Source of the DNA: Acidimicrobiia bacterium | Lineage (GTDB): Bacteria > Actinomycetota > Acidimicrobiia > Spongiisociales > UBA5794 | Assembly: GCA_030598905.1 (NCBI GenBank) | Contig: JAUVPA010000002.1 | Span: forward strand, 1 to 22,317 | Direction: 5' to 3' | Length of the DNA stretch: 22,317 bases | In this document: one piece after another, positions 7,431 to 14,772 of the stretch | Layout of the letters: every line of letters starts with the position of its first letter | How positions within the stretch are numbered: the first letter of the stretch is position 1 | Notes under the pieces: model-generated | Told to the model about the DNA's origin: nothing | Seen by the model: only the letters and a program-made list of their open reading frames with translations | Database searches by the model: none | Program-made: the position numbers and the translations under genes

Positions 7431-8401
7431 TCCCAGTCGTAGGCAAAGGTGGCGAAGCCGCCGCCGGTGTGCCAGTAGATCACCGTGTCGTCGGGTCCAT
7501 ATCGGCCCTTCGCGATCTCTTGATGCAGACCGTAGAGCGCCTTTCCCGTGTACGTCGGGTCGAAGAACAAGCCGGTGAGTCGGGTCGCCTCTGATTGCAC
7601 TTCCATCTGCTCGTTGCTGATCACGCCGTAACCACCGCCGACATAGTCGTCGGTGATCTCGAGCGTCGACCCGACGGCGACGGCGGGTCGAAGGGCCATG
7701 CCCTCGAGGATCTGATCGACATGGGCGGTCAGAACCTCAGCATCATGTCCCACCGAACAACCGACGATGTCGGCGTCCAGGCCCACATCGACGGCGCCGG
7801 CGAAGAGGCCGGCCGTTGTCCCGGCCGACATAGCAGGATGCCAGATCGTGAAGCGTCCGGTGAAGTCCTCGACCTGTATGGCCAATTCGTGGGCGGCGTT
7901 GACGAATCCACGAGCACCCAGCGGGTCGGAGGCTCCCTCGGGGATGACCCACGCCGCTCCCATCTCGGCGCTTGCTTCGGCCATCAGTTGGTCACGGTCC
8001 TCCCACTGCTCGGGAGTGATGAAGCGGAACCTGGCACCCGCCAGGCGCATCAGCAGGTAGTTGCCCCCAGTATCGGACGGATCCCGTCCGTCAGCTGTGC
8101 GGAGGAAGAGAACGGTGCGTAACCCCAGCGATGCCGCCGCGATCGCTGTGGCCCTGCAGTGATTCGATTGAGCAGCGCCGCACGTCACGATGGTCTCGGC
8201 GCCGGCGTCGATCGCGGCGGCAAGGTGGTATTCGAGTTTGCGTACCTTGTTGCCCGACAACCCGAAGCCGGTGAGGTCGTCGCGCTTGATCCAGATCTGA
8301 GGAGCATCATTTGTCGTCCTGGCCCAGGCGTCGCTCAGCCGCTCCGCCCGCTCCAGGGGCGTTGGCAGGTTTGCGAGATGGATGCGGTCGGATGTGGGCA
8401 C
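7415..8401 (-). CDS. D-cysteine desulfhydrase / ACC deaminase-family PLP enzyme
   Basis: This 328-aa fold-type II PLP enzyme belongs to the ACC deaminase/D-cysteine desulfhydrase family. The PLP lysine is Lys52 in GLSGNKVRKLEY, followed by the AAQSNHCRA block and a C-terminal HTGGGFATFAY. Near the C-terminus the motif reads DPTYTGKA; from memory, true ACC deaminases have Tyr-Glu-Gly-Lys-Ser here, so loss of that Glu points to a D-cysteine desulfhydrase or related beta-eliminating lyase. The start is GTG at 8401, only 17 bases after the preceding dehydrogenase, so it is the last gene of the kamA operon. Its 3' end overlaps the regulator gene on the other strand by 16 bases. The true substrate is unknown. 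Confidence 0.85.
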   Translation of the reverse strand: MPTSDRIHLANLPTPLERAERLSDAWARTTNDAPQIWIKRDDLTGFGLSGNKVRKLEYHLAAAIDAGAETIVTCGAAQSNHCRATAIAAASLGLRTVLFLRTADGRDPSDTGGNYLLMRLAGARFRFITPEQWEDRDQLMAEASAEMGAAWVIPEGASDPLGARGFVNAAHELAIQVEDFTGRFTIWHPAMSAGTTAGLFAGAVDVGLDADIVGCSVGHDAEVLTAHVDQILEGMALRPAVAVGSTLEITDDYVGGGYGVISNEQMEVQSEATRLTGLFFDPTYTGKALYGLHQEIAKGRYGPDDTVIYWHTGGGFATFAYDWDQFLS

Positions 8402-8418
8402 GTGAGGCTAGATCCCGC

Positions 8419-9600
8419 CTATCCGAAGGCGTTGTGGCCGGTGATGGCTTGGCCCAGGATCAGCTGGTGGATTTCGTTGGTGCCCTCATAGGTGGAGACA
8501 CTCTCCAGGTTCATCATGTGGCGGATGGGTGGGTATTCCAAGGTGATGCCGTTTGCCCCATGCAAAGCTCTCGCCTCGCGTGCTACCCACATCGCTTCGC
8601 GAACGTTGTCCATCTTCCCGAACGAAACCTGGGCCGGTGACAGGTCGCCGTCGTCTTTGAGGCGGCCCAGGTGTAGAGCCAGCAGCGATCCCTTCTCCAC
8701 GCGGATCATCATCTCGACCAGGCGTTGCTGTGTCATCTGCAGGCGCCCGATGGGGCCTCCGAATGCTTGGCGCTGGTGGGCGTAGCTGAGGGAAGACTCA
8801 TAACAGGCCCGCGCCGCGCCCATGACTCCCCAGGTGACTCCGTAGCGGGCCTCGGACAAACACGAGAGCGGACCGCGCATCGAGGCCACTGCAGGCAACA
8901 CCGCGTCTGAGGGGAGCCGGACGTCGTCGAGCACCAGTTCAGCGGTGTTCGACGCCCGCAGAGACATTTTGTGTTCAATGGGGTTCGAACCGAAGCCGGG
9001 CGTATCGGTCGGAACGATGAAACCCCGGATCGTTCCGTCGTCGCTGCGAGCCCAAATGATCGCCACATCGGCAATGCTGCCGTTCGTGATCCACATCTTG
9101 GTGCCGTTGAGCACCCAGTCCCCGCCCCGCTCCTGACGGACCGAGGTGCGCATATTGGCCACATCAGATCCGGCGTCGGGTTCGGTGAGGCCGAAACATC
9201 CGATCACGTCACCGGCCGCCATACCAGGAAGCCACTGCTGCTTCTGCTCCTCGGACCCGAACCGCCAGATGGCGAACATGGCGAGAGAACCCTGGACACT
9301 CATCACCGAACGCACCCCCGAATCGGCCGCCTCGAGCTCCATCGAAGCCAACCCGTACTCAACGGCCGACGTACCAGCACACCCATAACCCTCAAGGTGC
9401 ATACCCAACAGCCCCAGAGCGGCCATGTCCTTAGCCAGCGTGGCTGGAAGAAAACCTTCCTCAAACCAGACAGCGATATGCGGCAGAATCTCGTTATTCA
9501 CCCACGTCCGGACCGTGTCGCGGATCATCCGCTCCCGATCCGACAACACTGAACCGAGCGCCAGAAAATCGTGGGGATCAGGATCCGTCATCAGTGTCAT
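8419..9600 (-). CDS. gcdH: Glutaryl-CoA dehydrogenase-like acyl-CoA dehydrogenase
   Basis: This 393-aa FAD enzyme is most like glutaryl-CoA dehydrogenase, which oxidatively decarboxylates glutaryl-CoA to crotonyl-CoA. GYGCAGTSAVEYG (71-83), CFGLTEPDAGSD (135-146) and GTKMWITNG are present. The catalytic Glu is Glu372 in TYEGTNEIH. Arg97 and Ser101 in DSGVRSVMSVQ match the human Arg94 and Ser98 that bind the distal carboxylate, so a dicarboxylic acyl-CoA is the likely substrate. GAGG seven bases before the ATG at 9600 supports the start; an ATG at 9591 also exists. It is the fifth gene of the leftward operon, 27 bases after the aminotransferase. The link between this enzyme and the KamA-type aminomutase is not explained by a known pathway. 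Confidence 0.92.
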   Translation of the reverse strand: MTLMTDPDPHDFLALGSVLSDRERMIRDTVRTWVNNEILPHIAVWFEEGFLPATLAKDMAALGLLGMHLEGYGCAGTSAVEYGLASMELEAADSGVRSVMSVQGSLAMFAIWRFGSEEQKQQWLPGMAAGDVIGCFGLTEPDAGSDVANMRTSVRQERGGDWVLNGTKMWITNGSIADVAIIWARSDDGTIRGFIVPTDTPGFGSNPIEHKMSLRASNTAELVLDDVRLPSDAVLPAVASMRGPLSCLSEARYGVTWGVMGAARACYESSLSYAHQRQAFGGPIGRLQMTQQRLVEMMIRVEKGSLLALHLGRLKDDGDLSPAQVSFGKMDNVREAMWVAREARALHGANGITLEYPPIRHMMNLESVSTYEGTNEIHQLILGQAITGHNAFG

Positions 9601-9627
9601 TGACCTTCCTCAATATCAGGGAGCGGG

Positions 9628-10947
9628 TCAGCCCCGAACAAGTTCGGCGAAGCCGGCATCCATGGCGTCGACGAGCGCGTCGACGTCACCCTCGTCCATG
9701 GCTGTCGACATAGTCGCCGAACATGTGTTGATCATCATCAATCCCGAATCGAACAAGTGGTCGAGCAGCGTTTTGAGCCGCCGAGACTCATGTGGCGTAA
9801 GGAATGCATCACGGTAGTTCTGCGGGGGGCGGTCCTTGAGATGAACGCGGAACATCGACCCACCTCCGGTGACACACGCTGTCACGCCGGTGGTCCCGAT
9901 GGCGTCCTCGATTCCCTCAATGGCCCTTCGCGCCAGTCCGTTGACTCTGTCGATCGCCTGGCGGTCGAACAGCTCCATGGCCGTCAGTCCGGCTGTCATC
10001 GTGATCGGGTTGGCGGAGAACGTGCCCGAATGGGGGAACAGAACGGGCGAGGCGTGCGGGTTCATCACGTCCATCACATCGCCGCGTCCCGCGATGGCGC
10101 CGACGGGAAAACCTCCTCCGATGAGCTTTCCCAGGGCGGTGAGATCCGGGCGAACCTGGTACCAGTCCTGGGCTCCGCCGTACGCGGAACGGAAGGTGAT
10201 GACCTCATCGAAGACGAGTAGCGACCCGTCGCCGAGCGTCCAGTCACGGATGGCCGATACGAATTCTGACGTAGCCGGGGCAAGGCCGGCGCGATGGGGC
10301 ATGAGATCCAAGACGACGCAGGCGAGTTCTCTTTGGTGCTGATCGAGGATGGTCAGGGCACGCTCGGGATCGTTGAACGGGATGATGACGACGTCGGACA
10401 GCACAGAAGAGGGTGTCCCGTGGGCGGTGGGCACTTTCTCTGGGTAGTCCAGGCTGCCCCAATTGGTTGGATTCGATGTCTGGCTCACTTCGGCGTAGTC
10501 GTAGAGGCCGTGGTAGGCCCCTTCGAGCTTGGCGATCTTGGGACGGCCCGTGTACGCCCGGGCTGCCTTGAGTGAACCCATGACGGCTTCGGTGCCCGAG
10601 TTCACGAACCGTATCTTTTCGAAGTTCTCGTTGCGGCTGCAGAGGTGCTCGGCGAAGCGGATCTCGATTTCCGTTGCCAGGGTGAAGGCGGTTCCCTTGC
10701 TGAGTTGTTCGGTGACGGCCGCCACGATCTCGGGATGGGCGTGGCCGTGAATCAACGATGCCATGTTGTTGGCGAAGTCGATTCGTTCCACACCCTCGAC
10801 GTCTGTGACGCGAGGCCCCGAAGCGCTCTTGGCGTACAGCGGATGGGGGTCGCGGAGCACGGTGTTGCGGCTCACTCCTCCCGGCAATACGGCCTGAGCG
10901 CGTGCATAGAGCGCCGCGCTCAGCGAGGTGGCGGTGGAGGCCGTCAT
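9628..10947 (-). CDS. Class III aminotransferase, GSA-aminomutase/beta-transaminase-like
   Basis: This 439-aa fold-type I PLP enzyme resembles glutamate-1-semialdehyde aminomutase and the related beta-amino acid transaminases. It shows FVNSGTEAVMGSLKAARAYT (114-133), EGAYHG (142-147), DEVITFR (247-253, with PLP-binding Asp247) and the PLP lysine Lys274 in TALGKLIGGGFP. No glutamyl-tRNA reductase or other heme gene is nearby, and the setting between a CoA-transferase and an acyl-CoA dehydrogenase points to catabolism, probably transamination of a beta-amino acid. The ATG at 10947 overlaps the stop of the CoA-transferase B gene (ATGA), which fixes the start; a longer reading frame to 11310 is a shadow of that gene. 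Confidence 0.88.
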   Translation of the reverse strand: MTASTATSLSAALYARAQAVLPGGVSRNTVLRDPHPLYAKSASGPRVTDVEGVERIDFANNMASLIHGHAHPEIVAAVTEQLSKGTAFTLATEIEIRFAEHLCSRNENFEKIRFVNSGTEAVMGSLKAARAYTGRPKIAKLEGAYHGLYDYAEVSQTSNPTNWGSLDYPEKVPTAHGTPSSVLSDVVIIPFNDPERALTILDQHQRELACVVLDLMPHRAGLAPATSEFVSAIRDWTLGDGSLLVFDEVITFRSAYGGAQDWYQVRPDLTALGKLIGGGFPVGAIAGRGDVMDVMNPHASPVLFPHSGTFSANPITMTAGLTAMELFDRQAIDRVNGLARRAIEGIEDAIGTTGVTACVTGGGSMFRVHLKDRPPQNYRDAFLTPHESRRLKTLLDHLFDSGLMMINTCSATMSTAMDEGDVDALVDAMDAGFAELVRG

Positions 10948-11624
10948 GTCCCCTGTAGTCCTCCGTCGGCGGGGATCGGGATGAGGGCGGCGCCCGTTCT
11001 CTCTGCCACGTAGTCGTAGCTCACTCCGGGGCTGAGTTCTACCAACTGGAATCCGGCTTCCGTGATGTCGATGACGGCGAGATCGGTGTAGATCCTGTCC
11101 ACCACGGCGGGTCCGGTCAGCGGGTAGGTGCACGACTCGACGAGCTTCGGTTGTCCGCCTTTCGTTGAGTGTTGAGTGATGACATGAATCGTGCCGACGC
11201 CGGCAACGAGGTCCATTGCCCCACCAACGGCCGGTATGGCGTCGGGCGTTCCGGTAGACCAGTTGGCCAGGTCGCCGTTCTCGGCGACCTGGAGGGCGCC
11301 GAGCACGCATACGTCGATGTGGCCGCCGCGGATCATCACGAAGCTGTCGGCGTGGTGGAAGAACGACGCTCCGGGCACGGCGGTCACTTGGCGTTTACCG
11401 GCGTTGATGAGTTCGGGGTCGCCATGATCCGGGTCGGGCTACGGCCCCATACCGAGGAGACCGTTTTCGGTGTGGTAGATGACTTCGCGACCGTCGGGGA
11501 CATACTTGGCGACGAGTTCCGGGATCCCAATACCGAGATTGACGTAAGCCCCGTCTGGAATGTCGAGCGCAGCGCGCGACGCCATCTGGTCCCGCGTCAA
11601 CCCGATCGTGGCCGTACCGCTCAC
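10944..11624 (-). pseudogene. 3-oxoacid CoA-transferase subunit B, interrupted by an in-frame TAG
   Basis: The frame encodes a complete beta subunit of about 226 codons, with start ATG at 11624 overlapping subunit A and stop overlapping the aminotransferase start. The only lesion is TAG at 11439-11441 (codon 62). Before it are NLGIGIPELV and the catalytic-Glu block HTENGLLGMGP (Glu53); after it, in the same frame, come GDPELINAGK, GASFFHHADSF, MIRGGHIDVCVLGALQV, GGAMDLVAGV and TGPAVVDRIYTDLAV. Mycobacterial homologues, as remembered, have Tyr at this position (GPYP), one base change from TAG. The 61-aa product would lack most of the fold. Possibilities are a recent nonsense mutation, a sequencing error, or readthrough. 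The lack of any frameshift or second stop argues that the lesion is very young or artefactual. Confidence 0.85.
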
Positions 11625-12331
11625 GGGTAGCTGGCCCCCTCGGCGACGAGCACCGACTCATGGGCCGGGTGGGCAACGCGCACGATCCGGTCGACGAAGA
11701 TCCCCGGTGTGACCACCACCTCGGGGTCGAGGTCGCCCGGTGGAACGAGTGTGGCGGTCTGAACGATCGTCACGTTGGCCGCGGTCGCCATCACGGGACT
11801 GAAGTTCCGCGCCGTACGGTTGAACAACAGGTTGCCGTGACTGTCGGCCACCCGGCACTTGATGAGGGCGAAGTCCGCCGTGAGGCCGTGCTCGAGCACA
11901 TAGTCGCGGTCTGCGAAGGTGCGTCGCTCCTTGCCTTCTTCGAGGGGAGTTCCCACCGAAGTGGCGGTGTAGAAGGCGGGAATCCCGGCACCACCAGCCC
12001 GAATGCGCTCGGCAAGTGTGCCTTGAGGCACCAGCTCGAGCGCGGTTTCCCCGCTCCGGTACAACTCGGGAAAGACCGTCGAGTCAGCCGTGCGCGGGTA
12101 GGAGCAGATCATCTTCGCTACACGGCGCGCCTTGATCAGAGCCGCCAGGCCAACCTCGCCACTACCCGTGTTGTTGTTGACCACGGTGAGATCGGCAGCA
12201 CCTTGGTCGATGAGAGCGTGGATCAGCTCGATCGGACTTCCCGCTTCGCCGAATCCGCCGATCATCACGGTGGCACCATCGGGGATGTCTTCGACGGCGC
12301 CGTGAACGGTTGCGACGCGTTTGTCGATCAC
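11621..12331 (-). CDS. 3-oxoacid CoA-transferase subunit A
   Basis: This 236-aa alpha subunit of a family I CoA-transferase moves CoA from succinyl-CoA or another donor to a 3-oxoacid. The signature GGFGEAGSP is at about residues 25-33, with NNNTGSGEVGLAALI, SYPRTADS, PQGTLAERIRAGGAGIPAFYT and VADSHGNLLFNRTARNFSP following. The length and blocks fit the acetoacetate/3-oxoadipate group, so the acceptor cannot be decided from sequence. The start is GTG at 12331, 13 bases after the kamA-like stop; no strong ribosome site is visible, consistent with coupling to the upstream gene. It overlaps subunit B by four bases. In the B. subtilis yod cluster the equivalent gene is yodS. Confidence 0.93.
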   Translation of the reverse strand: MIDKRVATVHGAVEDIPDGATVMIGGFGEAGSPIELIHALIDQGAADLTVVNNNTGSGEVGLAALIKARRVAKMICSYPRTADSTVFPELYRSGETALELVPQGTLAERIRAGGAGIPAFYTATSVGTPLEEGKERRTFADRDYVLEHGLTADFALIKCRVADSHGNLLFNRTARNFSPVMATAANVTIVQTATLVPPGDLDPEVVVTPGIFVDRIVRVAHPAHESVLVAEGASYP

Positions 12332-12344
12332 GACTTCACAATGC

Positions 12345-13787
12345 TCATGATCCGGCGGCGCCGATGGTCACCGGCACCACCTTGACGACGCGGGAGTAGT
12401 CGTACAACCCGGCCTCGTCGTAGATGACACGATCTGCATAGTCGTCGAACCAGATGGCGTCGGGGTTGCGCCCGACGATGCAGACCTTGGCGCGGTCGGG
12501 AGAATCCGCGGCGTTTCGGAGAATCTTGAAGATGACAACCCCCTTCTCAGACAGCGGCACACCTTCGATGGGATCGCTCGTGACGGCTGCCACCTCGGTC
12601 TTGCCCTTGTAGTGAGTGATGGAGAGACGAGCATGTGCCTCGACCCCGGACAGTCCCTTCTGAGACTCGTTGAGGATGTTCCAAGCCGTCTCGATCGGAA
12701 CGTTGAAGGCCCGGTAGGCGATGATGTCGCGACCGCAGAAGAAATAGTGGTTCTCGACGCCGACCCTCTTGAGAGATCTCTGCATGATGCGGAGCGCCTC
12801 GGCATCGTCATTGATGCCCTTGATGATGGGCGCCTGGTTCTCGACGCTCACCCAGCCACGAGATACAACCGCGTCCATGGCCCGTTTGGTGCTCTCAATC
12901 CACTTCAAGGTGCCATTCGGGTTCTCGATGTAGTTGCCGCCCCCGTCCTTCTGGAGGAATTCGTCGGGGTGGTTGAAGTGCACCATGAGGCGGAAACCCA
13001 CATCCGGGTAGACCTCGTGAAACCCGTCGAGGACTGCCAGGAACGCATCGTCGAACCGATCCGGGTAGAACGCCATTTCTTTGGTTCCCAAACGAATGGA
13101 CTCCACCCCGGCTTCGGCGAGAGCCGAGAGCCACGCCGCGATCTTGGTGTTGGGCAAGACCATGGGATCGCCGCCAGACAGCAGGATCTCGCGGAGCTTC
13201 TCACGGCCCGATTCGGGATGGCGTCCACCGTTGTCGGCGACGACCTTGTTGTGGCCACGGATGTAGTCGGTGACCTCTCTGATCTGGGCGAGGCCCTTCT
13301 TGGCGACCGAACCATCCTGACGCTCGATGTCCTTGCGGCCGATGAGTTCCTCGCGGTAGCAGAACCGGCAGTGCGCCGAACACGTCGAGATGACGTACAT
13401 GAGGCCCATCTCGTATTTGTGGAGGAGTCCCTCCACCGGGCTGTAGTCCATCTGGAAACCCGGATCCTCGGAACCGGCCAGGTCCTCCGTCTCGTCGGAG
13501 CTCGCCTTGACCAGTCGCTGGAGGTACTTGCTCGTCTTGGCCAGCTCGAAGTAGTGCCGAGTCATCTTGACCGGCATTCGATCCTCGACGTCCCTCGCGG
13601 TGCCTTTGAGGCTCTTGAGTTCGGCGATTTCCCGGTCGGTGTAGAAGCTCTTCATGTCCTCTGGAGCGCGGTCCTCGAAGAACGGATTGAGGCCGTTGAT
13701 GATCTGGCGGTCGTACTTGGGATTCGTGATGGAGGCGTGAAACGCCTCTTCTCTGGGGGTGGGAACGTACCTCTCGGCTCTGCTCAT
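12345..13787 (-). CDS. KamA-family radical SAM amino acid 2,3-aminomutase, divergent type
   Basis: This 480-aa protein belongs to the lysine 2,3-aminomutase family, which shifts an alpha-amino group to the beta carbon using a 4Fe-4S cluster, SAM and PLP. The cluster cysteines are Cys136, Cys140 and Cys143 in CSAHCRFC; the SAM-binding glycine motif LSGGDP is at 203-208; IRLGTKE and VHFNHPDE follow as in KamA. The C-terminal third differs: the usual Asp-Ala-Pro-Gly-Gly-Gly-Gly-Lys motif is absent, and SITHYKGKTEV (389-399) stands in its place, with Lys394 or Lys396 the possible PLP lysine. Lysine specificity is therefore doubtful. It is the first gene of the operon; AAGGA lies about 11 bases before the ATG. 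The promoter lies in the region shared with the RpiR-type regulator. Confidence 0.87.
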   Translation of the reverse strand: MSRAERYVPTPREEAFHASITNPKYDRQIINGLNPFFEDRAPEDMKSFYTDREIAELKSLKGTARDVEDRMPVKMTRHYFELAKTSKYLQRLVKASSDETEDLAGSEDPGFQMDYSPVEGLLHKYEMGLMYVISTCSAHCRFCYREELIGRKDIERQDGSVAKKGLAQIREVTDYIRGHNKVVADNGGRHPESGREKLREILLSGGDPMVLPNTKIAAWLSALAEAGVESIRLGTKEMAFYPDRFDDAFLAVLDGFHEVYPDVGFRLMVHFNHPDEFLQKDGGGNYIENPNGTLKWIESTKRAMDAVVSRGWVSVENQAPIIKGINDDAEALRIMQRSLKRVGVENHYFFCGRDIIAYRAFNVPIETAWNILNESQKGLSGVEAHARLSITHYKGKTEVAAVTSDPIEGVPLSEKGVVIFKILRNAADSPDRAKVCIVGRNPDAIWFDDYADRVIYDEAGLYDYSRVVKVVPVTIGAAGS

Positions 13788-13829
13788 GATGGTGTCATTC
13801 CTTGGTTTCTGCGGCCGAAGGTTCCGATG

Positions 13830-13859
13830 TTGACATGGTAGAACTACCTGTAACTAGAT
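13830..13859 (+). promoter_or_regulatory. Putative promoter and operator of the RpiR-type gene
   Basis: TTGACA (13830-13835) is followed 18 bases later by CTAGAT (13854-13859), a plausible -35/-10 pair reading toward the regulator. Between them lies GGTAGAACTACC (13837-13848), two 5-bp inverted arms around AA, placed where a bound repressor would block polymerase and could also affect the divergent kamA-like operon. Confidence 0.45.
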
Positions 13860-13915
13860 GTACACCGGAACGCCTACAGTGTAACGTACCGAACACCAGG
13901 AAGCCATCAACCAGC

Positions 13916-14746
13916 ATGCCAGAAACCACACCCGAGCTGATTGCTGCCGTCGGCGACCGGTTGACACCCACCGATCGCCGCATCGCCGAGGCCGTGTTGT
14001 CCGAGCCGACGTTGTTGGCGTTCGGGACGGTTTCCGATTTGGCCGACCACGTGGGCACCAGCCGGCCCTCCATCATGCGTTTTGCCAACAAACTCGGCTT
14101 CGGTGGTTATTCGGATCTCCAGAGCCATGTGCGCCGGGGCCTGTCGCAGCGCCTCTCTCGCCCGAGTGATCGAATTCGGGATCACGGAGGAGTCGGTTCG
14201 AACGTTCAGGTGGCACTCGAGGGAGCCATCGGCGGTGTTGTGGAGGCGGCAGGTGGCGAGCGCCTCGGCGTGCTGGCCGAGCCGCTCGTTTCCGCTCAAG
14301 ACATCTGGATTGTCTCCGGCGAGACGTCTCAGGCCGGCGCCCACGCACTGGCAAGCGGTCTGACGATGGTTCGTCCCGGGGTCCACTTCGTAGAGGAGCA
14401 TTCGATGGGACGAGACCTTGGCAGCGCCGGTTCCGAGGATGCGGCTGTGGTCTTCGACTTCTTCCGCTACCGCCGTCATTCGGTGCGGACGGCACGGACC
14501 CTTGCCCGGCTCGGCGTCAGCATCGTTGCGATCACCGATGGGCCGCTTTCTCCGCTCGCCTCCCTGACCGATCGATGGTGTGCCCTCACGGTTCCGGCCA
14601 TCGGTCCATTCGACAGCTCGGTACCAGCGGTAGCCATGGCGGAGCTGCTCGTCGCCGAGGTCGCCAGGCAGCTGCACGACGAAGCAACCGAGCGGATCGA
14701 CCGTACAGAGGACCTCTGGGCCGCCACCGGCACCTATCTGGTGTAA
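13916..14746 (+). CDS. RpiR/MurR-family regulator with SIS domain
   Basis: This 276-aa transcription factor has an N-terminal RpiR-type HTH at about residues 1-77 (LTPTDRRIAEAVL, TVSDLADHVGTSRPSIMRFANKLGFGGYSDLQ) and a C-terminal SIS domain at about 115-255, the fold that binds phosphosugars. The SIS loop reads VSGETSQAGAHALASG; the family serine is kept. The start at ATG 13916 puts the HTH at the N-terminus, with AGGAAG about 12 bases upstream; the in-frame extension to 13802 would run through the likely promoter. It is divergent from the KamA operon and 26 bases upstream of the PQQ dehydrogenase and ribokinase, so it could control either. RpiR proteins usually sense sugar phosphates, which favours the ribokinase side. 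Confidence 0.88.
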   Translation: MPETTPELIAAVGDRLTPTDRRIAEAVLSEPTLLAFGTVSDLADHVGTSRPSIMRFANKLGFGGYSDLQSHVRRGLSQRLSRPSDRIRDHGGVGSNVQVALEGAIGGVVEAAGGERLGVLAEPLVSAQDIWIVSGETSQAGAHALASGLTMVRPGVHFVEEHSMGRDLGSAGSEDAAVVFDFFRYRRHSVRTARTLARLGVSIVAITDGPLSPLASLTDRWCALTVPAIGPFDSSVPAVAMAELLVAEVARQLHDEATERIDRTEDLWAATGTYLV

Positions 14747-14772
14747 ATCAGGATCCTGCGAAACTGGCGAAG

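Noticed and set aside
9628..10947. Heme-pathway glutamate-1-semialdehyde aminomutase (hemL)
   Set aside because: The sequence is similar, but the operon has no heme gene and the setting is catabolic; beta-transaminases share the same motifs.
10948..11310. N-terminal extension of the aminotransferase
   Set aside because: The extension is Arg/Pro-rich, overlaps CoA-transferase B, and the family N-terminus begins at the ATG of the ATGA overlap at 10947.
11439..11441. Pyrrolysine-coding amber codon
   Set aside because: There is no pyl gene in the window, the protein family does not use pyrrolysine, and the position is not catalytic. Simple mutation or error is far more likely.
11388..11624. Frameshift in the CoA-transferase B gene
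   Set aside because: The N- and C-terminal parts are in the same frame when read across 11439-11441, so the break is one stop codon, not an indel.
12612..13841. Long plus-strand reading frame opposite the KamA-type gene
   Set aside because: It mirrors a clearly conserved radical SAM gene, has no recognisable domain and is a typical GC-rich antisense shadow.
13802..13915. Upstream start for the RpiR-type regulator
   Set aside because: It would add 38 unconserved residues and run over the candidate promoter; the HTH domain begins right after the ATG at 13916.
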